This document shows positions 35,218 to 43,549 of a DNA stretch of 64,000 nt, piece after piece; position 1 is the first letter of the stretch; the number at the start of each line of letters is the position of its first letter. The notes beneath the pieces are model-generated. The model had not been told where the DNA came from, did not search any database, and saw only the letters and a list, made by a program, of their open reading frames with translations. The DNA is from JBELHR01 sp049607205 (GTDB taxonomy: Bacteria; Bacteroidota; Bacteroidia; Flavobacteriales; Flavobacteriaceae): the NCBI GenBank assembly GCA_049607205.1, contig JBMYWH010000010.1:6287-70286 (forward strand), given 5' to 3'. The position numbers and the translations under genes are program-made.

Positions 35218-35931
35218 ATGTCAAAAGAACTAACCATTGTAACTCCTGTCTACAATGAAGAAGATAATTTAGATCGAGTACATAAAGAACTAAGCGCTTA
35301 TATTCAAAATGCTAAAGTTGATACTCAGGTACTTTTTGTTAATGACGGTAGCTCAGATGATAGTTTGTCTAAAATCAAAGACATTTGTGAAAAGGACAGC
35401 GATTTCCATTATATTTCTTTTGAAAAAAATGCAGGATTAAGCGCAGCGATATCTGCTGGGTTCAAATCCTGTACTACCACTTATGTGGGCTATATCGACG
35501 CAGACTTACAAACCAATCCTGAAGACTTTAATCTCTTGTTGGAACATATTAAAGACTATGATTTAGTCACAGGAGTAAGATCTAATCGCCAAGATTCATT
35601 TGTAAAAAACATGTCTTCAACTATTGCTAATGGAATTCGTAGAAGTTTTACTCATGACGGCATGGATGACACGGGATGTCCGTTAAAAATAATCCGTACA
35701 GAATCTGCTCAAAACATCCCAATGTTCAAAGGTCTTCACAGATTTTTACCCGCGATGATTTTATTGCAAAATGGACGTATTAAACAAATACCAGTGAGAC
35801 ACTACCCTAGAATTGCAGGAGAAGCAAAATACGGACTTTGGAATCGTCTTCTAGGTCCATTAATGGATTGTTTTGCCTATTTATGGATGAAAAAAAAATA
35901 CATCAACTACACAATTAAAGAAAAGGCCTAA
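35218..35931 (+). CDS. Family 2 glycosyltransferase (dolichol/undecaprenyl-phosphate type)
   Basis: A 237-residue GT-A glycosyltransferase: VTPVYNEEDNLDRVH, FVNDGSSDDS (nucleotide-sugar binding) and YIDADLQTNPEDF with the DxD-type Asp pair. The pattern is that of dolichyl-phosphate mannosyltransferase/ArnC-like enzymes that charge a lipid-phosphate carrier. There is no C-terminal transmembrane pair, so it is probably peripheral. It leads an operon with a LAB_N protein and a GT39 enzyme, which would use the lipid-linked sugar as donor. The sugar is not known. Confidence 0.9.
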   Translation: MSKELTIVTPVYNEEDNLDRVHKELSAYIQNAKVDTQVLFVNDGSSDDSLSKIKDICEKDSDFHYISFEKNAGLSAAISAGFKSCTTTYVGYIDADLQTNPEDFNLLLEHIKDYDLVTGVRSNRQDSFVKNMSSTIANGIRRSFTHDGMDDTGCPLKIIRTESAQNIPMFKGLHRFLPAMILLQNGRIKQIPVRHYPRIAGEAKYGLWNRLLGPLMDCFAYLWMKKKYINYTIKEKA

Positions 35932-36554
35932 TGCAGGACTGGATCATATACTGCGTTGGTTTTTTAGCTCAAATACTTTTTTCCGGGCGATTAATCTATC
36001 AATGGATCAGCTCCGAAAAAGCAAAAAAAGTAGTCACTCCTAGCTTGTTTTGGCAAATGAGTTTGATGGCCTCTTTTTGTTTGTTTATCTATGGTTGGCT
36101 CCGAGAGGATTTTGCCATTATGCTTGGACAGACCATCACCTATTTCATCTATATTAGAAATCTTCAAATCGAAGGGAAATGGAAAAAAATCCCTCTAGTT
36201 CTAAGAATTTTCTTTTGGAGTTTTCCAATTATTATTGTTTTCTATTCGTACAACAATAACACTTATGATCTAAGACTACTACTTAGCAACCCTGACATCC
36301 CTAAGTGGCTTATGATTTGGGGCAGTAGCGCTCAAGTCTTATTTACTATGAGGTTTGTCTACCAATGGATATATTCGGAGAAACACAAAGAATCTAGTCT
36401 TCCAAAAGGCTTTTGGATCATAAGCTTAATGGGGAGTTCTATGATTCTATTTTATGCCATTCTTAGAAAAGATCCCGTTCTATTCGTAGGTCACAGTCTT
36501 GGAGTATTCCTTTATTCGAGAAACTTATTTCTCTATAAAAAATCAAAATCATGA
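35931..36554 (+). CDS. Double LAB_N-domain membrane protein
   Basis: A 207-residue membrane protein made of two copies of the LAB_N domain (the N-terminal module found on some lipid-A-disaccharide synthases), without the synthase part. Copy 1 includes FLAQILFSGRLIYQWISSEK and copy 2 SSAQVLFTMRFVYQWIYSEK: the two share Q-x-L-F-x-x-R-x-x-Y-Q-W-I-x-S-E-K. Each copy has about three transmembrane segments. The ATG overlaps the GT2 stop by one base, and the gene overlaps GT39 by 4 bases (ATGA). Position between a lipid-sugar synthase and a lipid-sugar-using transferase suggests a carrier-handling or flipping role; this is inference. Confidence 0.85.
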   Translation: MQDWIIYCVGFLAQILFSGRLIYQWISSEKAKKVVTPSLFWQMSLMASFCLFIYGWLREDFAIMLGQTITYFIYIRNLQIEGKWKKIPLVLRIFFWSFPIIIVFYSYNNNTYDLRLLLSNPDIPKWLMIWGSSAQVLFTMRFVYQWIYSEKHKESSLPKGFWIISLMGSSMILFYAILRKDPVLFVGHSLGVFLYSRNLFLYKKSKS

Positions 36555-38158
36555 ATAAAAACTTACTCATTTTCTTAAGTTTTGCAGCCTTGATCACCCT
36601 CAGTAATTTGGGTTCATGGGGACTTACAGAAAGTAGTGAAGCTCGTTATGCTGAAATTTCTAAAGAAATGATGGACAATAACGATTGGGTCAACCCTACC
36701 TTGTTAAATATCAAACATTTCCATAAACCTCCAGTAACCTATTACTTAACCATATTAGGTTATAAAATTTGGGGACAGAATGAATTTGGAGCTCGTTTTT
36801 TTATGCAAATAGCACTATTATTACAGCTCTTACTAGTATATCAATTGGGTAAATCACTGTTTAAGGATAAGAAATGGGCCTTATCCGCCTCCATGATTTA
36901 TTTTGCTTTACCACTGACGATAATCTCAGTGAGAAACCTTACCACGGATGCTTTTCTAAACACATTTATCCTTGCTAGTATTTATTTTTGGATTCAGTAC
37001 AATGAAAAACATAAATCATACTTTCTTATCTTATTCTACACCTCTCTAGGTTTGATATTTGAAACAAAAGGTCCAGTTGGATTCGTACTGCCATTGGTCT
37101 TTATCCTGAGTTATAAAATAAGTCAAAAACAAAAAATTAAAATGAACCTCAGCCAAGTTTTAGGATTTCTAGTCTTCCTTGGAATCTCAGCCTCTTGGTA
37201 TATCGCAGTTCAAATAAAAAACCCTCATCTATTAGATTATTTTATCAACCATCAATTAGTGGATCGAGTAGCCTCTGATAGTTTCTCTAGGGCTAAACCT
37301 TTCTGGTATTACTTTGCCTTTACTCCTTTACTTGCTTTTCCTTGGATATTTATCTTCCTTTTTAAAGGAAAGCAGACAGTTCTAAAGATGTGGAACAAGA
37401 ATTCTTATGAAAAAGCTTTGATTATTGCCTGTGGAGTTTTCTTTTTTATTCTAAGTTTATCAGCATCAAAACTGCCTCTTTATATACTCCCTATATTTCC
37501 ATTTATCGCACTATTCTCTGCAAGGTTATTACAGGAGTCTAAACAAAACTTTACTTGGCCAATATACGGTTTCATTCTAGTATTCTCTATAGCTATTATA
37601 ACAGTAGCTCTAATCGATATATCTATCAAAATAAGTTTACCTAAAGCGCTTATCATCGGTCTGTCAGGAATTATTATAAGTAGTTGGATCAAGTTCAAAA
37701 TGGGAAACTTAGGCAAAGCCCAAAACCTTGTCTTAGGCCTAGTCAATATCAGTTTAATTATCATCAGCTCATTAGTGATTTTCAATGCTAATGAATCTGA
37801 ATTGAACAGTCCTAAACCCATGGCTAAATTCATTAAAGAATTAGATTCTTCAAAAACAAAAAACGTCCTAGTGTTTAACGAACTCTTACCGAGCTTAAAG
37901 TTCTATTTGAATAGAGATATAATTACAGTAAACAATGGAAAGTACACCACAGAGAGGGAAATTCAATTTGAAACAAATAAAAACTATCAAGAATATCTAA
38001 TCAATTATAAAACAGAAAATGAACGTTTTGAATCACTATTGAATACTCCTAATTCTGTATTGATCATCAAGACAAAAAATAAACTCCTTCCCTCTCTAAG
38101 CTCAGGCTTCAATGCATCCGAGCGATTTGGAAAATTTACCGTCTTCTATAACAAATAA
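36551..38158 (+). CDS. GT39-family (ArnT/PMT-like) glycosyltransferase
   Basis: A 535-residue integral membrane protein with about eleven to twelve transmembrane segments. The first loop has LTESSEARYAEISKEMM, the acidic GT39 signature with a catalytic Glu, and HKPPVTYYL, as in ArnT. These enzymes transfer a sugar from a polyprenyl phosphate to lipid A or another envelope acceptor. It is the last gene of the GT2-LAB_N-GT39 run; the stop lies just before a strong bidirectional terminator. The acceptor is not identifiable. Confidence 0.9.
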   Translation: MNKNLLIFLSFAALITLSNLGSWGLTESSEARYAEISKEMMDNNDWVNPTLLNIKHFHKPPVTYYLTILGYKIWGQNEFGARFFMQIALLLQLLLVYQLGKSLFKDKKWALSASMIYFALPLTIISVRNLTTDAFLNTFILASIYFWIQYNEKHKSYFLILFYTSLGLIFETKGPVGFVLPLVFILSYKISQKQKIKMNLSQVLGFLVFLGISASWYIAVQIKNPHLLDYFINHQLVDRVASDSFSRAKPFWYYFAFTPLLAFPWIFIFLFKGKQTVLKMWNKNSYEKALIIACGVFFFILSLSASKLPLYILPIFPFIALFSARLLQESKQNFTWPIYGFILVFSIAIITVALIDISIKISLPKALIIGLSGIIISSWIKFKMGNLGKAQNLVLGLVNISLIIISSLVIFNANESELNSPKPMAKFIKELDSSKTKNVLVFNELLPSLKFYLNRDIITVNNGKYTTEREIQFETNKNYQEYLINYKTENERFESLLNTPNSVLIIKTKNKLLPSLSSGFNASERFGKFTVFYNK

Positions 38159-38192
38159 AAAAAAGCGAAACTATTTAGTTTCGCTTTTTTTA
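38157..38192. terminator. Bidirectional rho-independent terminator
   Basis: Stem aaaaaagcgaaacta / tagtttcgctttttt with a 2-base centre. The stop codon of the PAP2 gene on the minus strand is inside the hairpin, and the GT39 stop lies at its left edge. Confidence 0.92.
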
Positions 38193-38749
38193 AAATAATT
38201 TAAGATATAACCGCCAAAGCGTGCAAATAAATATCCGTAGAGTCCCCCAACGATCCAACCTGAGAGCACATCTAAAGGATAGTGTACTCCTAAATAGATT
38301 CTACTATAAGAAACGAAGAACACCCATAATAACAACAAAAATGCCGGTCCCTTCTTCATACTTAAACAAAGTATAAAGAAAATGGCTACTGCCATAGAAT
38401 TAGAGGCATGACCGGAGAAATAACCGTATTTACTAGGACATCCGTAATTTGCTATATCTCTTAGAGCATCCTGCACTCCCGGTTCGTGACAAGGCCTAAA
38501 TCTCGCTATACCATTCTTAAACAAGTTCGCCGTTTGATCCGTAGCAGTAATCTTAAGACAAACCATGGCTAAAAAGACCCATATACATTTACCACACTTT
38601 TTAACCAATAGAAAAATTAGCAAAAGGTATAAGGGAATGGAGCTGTATTTATTGGTAATAAACACCCACAAAGAATCCCAAGACTCCGTACCCAAACCAT
38701 TTAGATACAACAATAACTGGGTATCATAACTTTTTAAAATCTCTATCAT
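38171..38749 (-). CDS. PAP2-family membrane phosphatase
   Basis: A 192-residue phosphatase with five to six transmembrane segments and the three PAP2 motifs: KNGIARFRP, FSGHASN and SRIYLGVHYPLDV with the catalytic His. Such enzymes act on lipid phosphates, for example undecaprenyl pyrophosphate or lipid A. It starts on the last base of the cyclophilin-FKBP stop, so it ends that operon. It also faces the GT39 operon across a shared terminator; a link in envelope lipid recycling is plausible but not shown. Confidence 0.92.
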   Translation of the reverse strand: MIEILKSYDTQLLLYLNGLGTESWDSLWVFITNKYSSIPLYLLLIFLLVKKCGKCIWVFLAMVCLKITATDQTANLFKNGIARFRPCHEPGVQDALRDIANYGCPSKYGYFSGHASNSMAVAIFFILCLSMKKGPAFLLLLWVFFVSYSRIYLGVHYPLDVLSGWIVGGLYGYLFARFGGYILNYFKKSETK

Positions 38750-39804
38750 TACTTACCTACTTTTACAAGTTTCATATCAAAAATCAAATTTGCCTTAGGT
38801 GGAATTAGAGGCATCCTTCCCTCTTCACCATAAGCCATATAATAAGGAATGAATAAGACAACTTCACTACCTTCTCTTAAACCTCTTAATCCTTCGGTCC
38901 ACCCACTTATTAATTGGTCTACATCTAAAGTGACACTCAAGGGTCTATTTCTCTTATAAGAACTATCGAAAACCGTTCCATCTTCTAAATATCCCACATA
39001 ATGAACCTTAAGAGGCATATTTGACTTAGCCTTGCTACCTTCTCCTTCAACTTTTGTAAAAATCCGAATTCCCTTAGGACTAAGAACCGCCTCAGGGTAA
39101 TTCATACTACTTAAAAAATCTTCTTTCTTTTTTTCATAAGCTGCCATATCTTCCAACTCCTTTTGATTCAATGAATCAATTGCTCTTTGAAAGCTCTCAG
39201 CAGCGTTATAACGCAATGCGTCTTTTCCTTGTCTTATGATTACAAGTTTCTGTAAAGTATCATTTTGAACAATAGAATCCACCACATTCTGCCCTAGCTT
39301 TACTTGACCAAAAACAGTATGTCTACCATTGAGCCATGGAGTAGCTTTATGGGTAATAAAGAATTGCGATCCATTTGAATCGGGCCCTGAGTTTGCCATA
39401 GATAAAACTCCAGGTCCATCGTGCTTGTATTTAAGCTTCTTAGCTTCTTTGATAAATTCGTCTGCAAATTTATATCCCGGATGTCCTAATCCTGTAGCTG
39501 TCCTATCACCTCCTTGAATCATAAAATCTGGAATAACACGATGAAAAACAGTTTGATCATAATATGGTATTCCCTTTAGAGAATCGACAACCATAGGGTT
39601 ACTTCCTTCAGACAGAGAAACAAAATTCCCAACAGTTAAGGGCAGATCTTCATAAAACAATTCAGAAACGATTATTCCCTTATTGGTATGAAATTCAGCA
39701 AATAATCCTGGTCCTAAATCGTCATATTTGTATTCCTCACAAGAAACAAGAAGTGCCAGTATAAATACTGGCACTATAGATTTTAAAGCTTTAAAAGGCT
39801 TCAT
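38749..39804 (-). CDS. Cyclophilin-FKBP fusion peptidyl-prolyl isomerase (lipoprotein)
   Basis: A lipoprotein joining two unrelated isomerase folds. From the ATG at 39804 (in preference to 39831, nine residues earlier) the signal peptide ends in LALLVSC. Then a cyclophilin domain: [37 protein letters not shown], and HTVFGQV. A charged helical linker follows. The C-terminal FKBP domain has [32 protein letters not shown] and [10 protein letters not shown]. It lies between PAP2 and an FKBP gene, 4 bases from the latter. Probably an envelope folding factor. Confidence 0.95.
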   Translation of the reverse strand: MKPFKALKSIVPVFILALLVSCEEYKYDDLGPGLFAEFHTNKGIIVSELFYEDLPLTVGNFVSLSEGSNPMVVDSLKGIPYYDQTVFHRVIPDFMIQGGDRTATGLGHPGYKFADEFIKEAKKLKYKHDGPGVLSMANSGPDSNGSQFFITHKATPWLNGRHTVFGQVKLGQNVVDSIVQNDTLQKLVIIRQGKDALRYNAAESFQRAIDSLNQKELEDMAAYEKKKEDFLSSMNYPEAVLSPKGIRIFTKVEGEGSKAKSNMPLKVHYVGYLEDGTVFDSSYKRNRPLSVTLDVDQLISGWTEGLRGLREGSEVVLFIPYYMAYGEEGRMPLIPPKANLIFDMKLVKVGK

Positions 39805-39808
39805 AGTA

Positions 39809-40858
39809 TTAGTTTGCTTTGAACAATTCAACTTCGAATACTAAAGGCATAAATGGCTTAATTGCACTTCCTGGTCTAGGTGTTGCTCCATAAGCCAATT
39901 CTTGAGGAATATAAAACTTATAAACTGCCCCCTCGTCCATCAATTGGATTCCTTCAGTCCATCCTTTAACTACTTGGTTTAAACCAAATGTAGAAGTTTC
40001 TCCTCTTGCTCTGGAAGAATCAAATACCTCTCCTTCTGGTGTTGTTCCCACATAATGAACCTCAACTTGCGCTGCAGGACCATTTGGTCTAACTCCATTA
40101 CCTTCTTTAATAATTTCGTACTGCAATCCAGAATCAGTAACGATCACACCTTCTCTCTTCGCATTCTCAGCAAGAAATTCTAAGCCCGCAGCTTTAACAT
40201 CTGCATATTCTTTTTCAGCTTTAGCAATTGCCTCCTCGCGTTGTGCTTTCATGTCTTCCATACGTTTATCATTCATATAAGACTGAATAAAAGGTCCACA
40301 ATCATCAGCTTGCATAAGTCTCTGTCCTTCTTCTGGACCTTGCTTATATCCTTGGTAGAACAAATCATACTCCAATTCCGGAACCATTTTTTGAACACTA
40401 GCATATAAATTCATTCCAACACTATAACTCAATGAATCCGTTGCATTTCCAAGTTTGGACTGTCCTGACTTAAAAATCCCAACTGGTTCTTCTTCCTCCT
40501 CAGGAGCAACATATTCCACTCCTTCTGCTTGAGCTGCTAATCGAGCTTGTTGCTCTTGCATACGCTTCGCTTGTTTATTTGAAAAATATCCTCTCAAATA
40601 CCCAGGAGCCTCTTCAAGAGAGATTTTTAAAGCATCCGGATTTTCATCCAAATCAGCTTCTTTAGAATCTTTAACCCCTTGTAAAAAGGCATCTCCATTT
40701 ACATTTTCAAAATTTTTAGGAAGATTGATTGAAGTATCAACACCCAATGCATAACTCAAAGAATCTACTTTAGTATCTAAATGATCTACTTCAGGATTTG
40801 AAGAACAACTAGCCATTCCGATGGCAAGTCCCATTCCTAACAAATACGTTTTTTTCAT
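39809..40858 (-). CDS. FkpA-like FKBP-type peptidyl-prolyl isomerase (lipoprotein)
   Basis: A 349-residue lipoprotein: [18 protein letters not shown] signal. Two FKBP_N-type helical segments are visible, one starting [11 protein letters not shown] (about residue 31) and one at [11 protein letters not shown] (about 141), indicating duplication of the dimerisation region. The C-terminal FKBP domain has [18 protein letters not shown] and [13 protein letters not shown] and ends with [14 protein letters not shown]. It is in a run with the GldI-like and cyclophilin-FKBP genes. It likely acts as a folding catalyst/chaperone at the outer membrane or periplasmic face. Confidence 0.93.
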   Translation of the reverse strand: MKKTYLLGMGLAIGMASCSSNPEVDHLDTKVDSLSYALGVDTSINLPKNFENVNGDAFLQGVKDSKEADLDENPDALKISLEEAPGYLRGYFSNKQAKRMQEQQARLAAQAEGVEYVAPEEEEEPVGIFKSGQSKLGNATDSLSYSVGMNLYASVQKMVPELEYDLFYQGYKQGPEEGQRLMQADDCGPFIQSYMNDKRMEDMKAQREEAIAKAEKEYADVKAAGLEFLAENAKREGVIVTDSGLQYEIIKEGNGVRPNGPAAQVEVHYVGTTPEGEVFDSSRARGETSTFGLNQVVKGWTEGIQLMDEGAVYKFYIPQELAYGATPRPGSAIKPFMPLVFEVELFKAN

Positions 40859-40860
40859 GT

Positions 40861-41394
40861 TTATTTTATATCAATTAATTTTAATTTAACAATTATCGGA
40901 GTATTCGCTCCAATCTTATTTCCATCTCCCATTAGACCATAGGCCTTATAAGATGGCAAGATAACTTCAGCTTCTTCTCCTTTACTCATTGTAGCCAAAG
41001 CCTCAATCAAACCAATAATTCCATCTTCCTGTCCTAAAACTAATTCTTGAATAGAGCTAGAACCTTCCTCATCGGTATAAAGAGCCTGGTCAGCTAAAGT
41101 ATAAAACTCTGACTGAAACACAACTATCTGACCAATTTTTGGAAAAGTTTTCTCATCTCCTGCTAAAGAAATGTATTTATAAAAACCCAATGGATATAAC
41201 TCGTAATTCTTATGTTGCTCCAGTGACAATTTGTGATCAATTACAAGTTTCTGTCTATTAACAATTTCCTTATTAAAATCAACAGATTTAGTTATGGAGC
41301 TACTACTTGATTTATTCAATGGCCCCCTAGGCACAGGTTTATCACAAGAATATATAAGTAGTACAAGTAAAGATAATATCAATCTAGCCTTCAT
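40861..41394 (-). CDS. gldI: GldI-like gliding-associated FKBP lipoprotein
   Basis: A 177-residue lipoprotein (lipobox LLIYSC, Cys17). The FKBP-like C-terminal domain has GQIVVFQSEFYTL, LVLGQEDGIIGLIEALATM and PSYKAYGLMGDGNKIGANTP. The last segment closely follows the pattern of GldI, the isomerase required for gliding and type IX secretion in some Flavobacteriia. Neighbours support this: nrnA overlaps its start by 11 bases, and two further isomerase genes lie downstream, the usual gldI surroundings. Other gld genes are not in the window, so motility is not established. Confidence 0.8.
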   Translation of the reverse strand: MKARLILSLLVLLIYSCDKPVPRGPLNKSSSSSITKSVDFNKEIVNRQKLVIDHKLSLEQHKNYELYPLGFYKYISLAGDEKTFPKIGQIVVFQSEFYTLADQALYTDEEGSSSIQELVLGQEDGIIGLIEALATMSKGEEAEVILPSYKAYGLMGDGNKIGANTPIIVKLKLIDIK

Positions 41395-42415
41395 AGCTTT
41401 TCTGAATTTCAGATTTATGTTGTTCTACCAGTTCTACGAATCGTTTTGCTGTAGCCTCCAGACTCTCAGTAGATCGACCTCCTGAGGCATTGTCATGTCC
41501 TCCACCATTAAAATATGCCCTAGCAAATTTATTCACAGAAAAACTTCCTTTTGATCTAAATGAAATCTTGATAATTCCTTGAGGAATATCTTCGATAAAA
41601 ATAGCTGCCATAGTCACGCCCTTGACTGAAAGAGCATAATTAACAACTCCTTCGGTATCTCCTTTCTGGAAATTATGAGCTCGAAGTTCTTCATCAGATA
41701 AGCAAATATAGGCCGTATGACAATCTACCAATATTTTCATATTTGATAGAGACTGCCCCAATAATTGAAGACGATTATATGAATTTTGATCAAAAACTAA
41801 ATTGTGTATTCTAGCATTATCTGCTCCTCTATCTATTAGATCAGCAATAACCCTATGAGTGGTGCTGGTAGTAGAAGGAAATTTAAAGGAACCTGTATCA
41901 GTCATAATCCCTGTGTATAAACAGGTCGCAACATCTGCATCTATCGACTCTAATGCTTTTAAGCGCTCAATAAAATGGAAAGCCATTTGACAGGTTGCAC
42001 AAATAGAAGTATCGGAATACATCATCTCAGTTATAGGATCTGGAGCTTGATGATGATCAATCATCACAAATTGAGTATCTAGAGATTCAAGCTTAGCCCC
42101 CATTACATCCCCAACTCGATGAAATGCATTAAAATCAAGAAGAAAAACTAAGTCTGCTTCTTCTAAAGCCTTAACACTTTGTCTATTCTGTTTTTCAAAA
42201 TTATAGACCTGATCAACACCAGGCATCCACTTCAAAAAATCAGGTATTTCATTAGGTAAAACAACCTGAGTTCTATGCCCTAGATTTTTTAAAAATTTAG
42301 ACATTCCCAAGGAGGACCCCATAGCATCTCCATCCGGATTTCTATGCGGTATTAAAACAATATTCTTAGGAGTTGACAATTGCAACTTTAAGTTCTCAAA
42401 AACTGAATTTTCCAT
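41384..42415 (-). CDS. nrnA: DHH-family oligoribonuclease/pAp phosphatase (NrnA-like)
   Basis: A 343-residue DHH-DHHA1 phosphoesterase that degrades short RNA and probably 3'-phosphoadenosine-5'-phosphate. It has PHRNPDGDAMGSSLGM (motif I), VMIDHHQAPDP (the DHH motif) and, in DHHA1, GGGHDNASGG. Its 3' end overlaps the gldI-like gene by 11 bases. The upstream sequence has TATATTCG, a near match to the -7 box. First gene of the nrnA-gldI-FKBP-PAP2 operon. Confidence 0.95.
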   Translation of the reverse strand: MENSVFENLKLQLSTPKNIVLIPHRNPDGDAMGSSLGMSKFLKNLGHRTQVVLPNEIPDFLKWMPGVDQVYNFEKQNRQSVKALEEADLVFLLDFNAFHRVGDVMGAKLESLDTQFVMIDHHQAPDPITEMMYSDTSICATCQMAFHFIERLKALESIDADVATCLYTGIMTDTGSFKFPSTTSTTHRVIADLIDRGADNARIHNLVFDQNSYNRLQLLGQSLSNMKILVDCHTAYICLSDEELRAHNFQKGDTEGVVNYALSVKGVTMAAIFIEDIPQGIIKISFRSKGSFSVNKFARAYFNGGGHDNASGGRSTESLEATAKRFVELVEQHKSEIQKSYEG

Positions 42416-42465
42416 AGAATGCGAATATACATAATATAAAACTTACGATTTTAAATTAATGCTTA

Positions 42466-42473
42466 TATCTTTG
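42466..42473 (+). promoter_or_regulatory. Promoter -7 element for the PhoD-like gene
   Basis: TATCTTTG, 24 bases before the ATG at 42498. Confidence 0.5.
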
Positions 42474-42497
42474 TAAACGATTGTTAATATATACACC

Positions 42498-43511
42498 ATG
42501 AAAAAAACGCTTATCCTAGTCCTAATAGTGATTACCATGATATCTTGTAAGGAAGAAAAAAAAGAATTCAGAAGTGATTTCACCCTGTCTTTTGGTTCCT
42601 GCAACAATCAATTATTAGCAAATCCTTTCTGGCAACAATTAGAACAAGAAAATCCCGATGTGTGGATATGGGGTGGTGATATAATTTATTCAGATACGGA
42701 AGATATGAGTTTTTTAGAGTCTAATTACAGACTTCAGAAAGAGCATATGGACTATAAATCCTTTATTAAAAACAGACCTGTTTTAGCTACCTGGGATGAC
42801 CATGATTATGGTATTAATGATGGAGGAGCAGAATACGAACAAAAATGGGTCTCTCAACAATTGTTCTTAGACTTTCTTGACATCCCTCAAAATAGTCCAA
42901 AAAGAAAACAAAAAGGAGTTTACACTTCGCAAGATTTCAAAGTTGATCAACATGAAATTAAAATTATTGTACTTGATGGACGATATTTTAGATCTGAATT
43001 AAAAGAAGATCCAAGTGGTCAGAAGAGATATATTCCTGACTTTGATGATTCAAAAACAATGCTTGGAAAAACCCAATGGGCTTGGCTCAAAAATGAATTG
43101 AATAAGTCTCAAGCAGATTTCAACATCATTATTTCCTCTGTACAATTTCTTTCTGACCAACACGGTTTTGAAAGTTGGGGGAACTTTCCACTTGAGCAAC
43201 AAAAATTAGAAAGTTTGATTTCCCTAAGTCAAGCAAAAAACTGTATCATACTTTCGGGAGATCGTCATATTTCTGAATTCTCGAAAAAAGAGGTTCCAGG
43301 ACTCTCCTATCCTTTAGTAGATTTCACTTCTAGTGGAATGACTCATAGTTATGAGGGATTTAAAGGAGAAGAAAACCCATATAGGATGGGTCAAGTAGTT
43401 CCTAAAAAATCATACGGAATCTTAGAATTCAACTTTGAAGATAATAAAGTCTTAATGAAAATCAGAGGAGAACAAAACCAAACACTTGAACAACAGCTTA
43501 TTCAGTATTAA
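42498..43511 (+). CDS. PhoD-like metallophosphatase (lipoprotein)
   Basis: A 337-residue lipoprotein (signal ending VITMISC). The mature enzyme has the alkaline phosphatase D-type metal-binding pattern: SFGSCNNQ, WIWGGDIIYSD, ATWDDHDYGINDGG and ILSGDRHISEFS. This supports a phosphodiesterase or phosphomonoesterase in the periplasm or at the outer membrane. It has its own promoter element and a short gap to the next gene. Confidence 0.92.
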   Translation: MKKTLILVLIVITMISCKEEKKEFRSDFTLSFGSCNNQLLANPFWQQLEQENPDVWIWGGDIIYSDTEDMSFLESNYRLQKEHMDYKSFIKNRPVLATWDDHDYGINDGGAEYEQKWVSQQLFLDFLDIPQNSPKRKQKGVYTSQDFKVDQHEIKIIVLDGRYFRSELKEDPSGQKRYIPDFDDSKTMLGKTQWAWLKNELNKSQADFNIIISSVQFLSDQHGFESWGNFPLEQQKLESLISLSQAKNCIILSGDRHISEFSKKEVPGLSYPLVDFTSSGMTHSYEGFKGEENPYRMGQVVPKKSYGILEFNFEDNKVLMKIRGEQNQTLEQQLIQY

Positions 43512-43516
43512 TTTTT

Positions 43517-43524
43517 TATATTTA
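43517..43524 (+). promoter_or_regulatory. Candidate -7 element for the five-repeat protein
   Basis: TATATTTA, a TAnnTTTA variant, 25 bases before the ATG at 43550. Confidence 0.35.
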
Positions 43525-43549
43525 CTTGCTAACCACCAAACCAAAGTAA

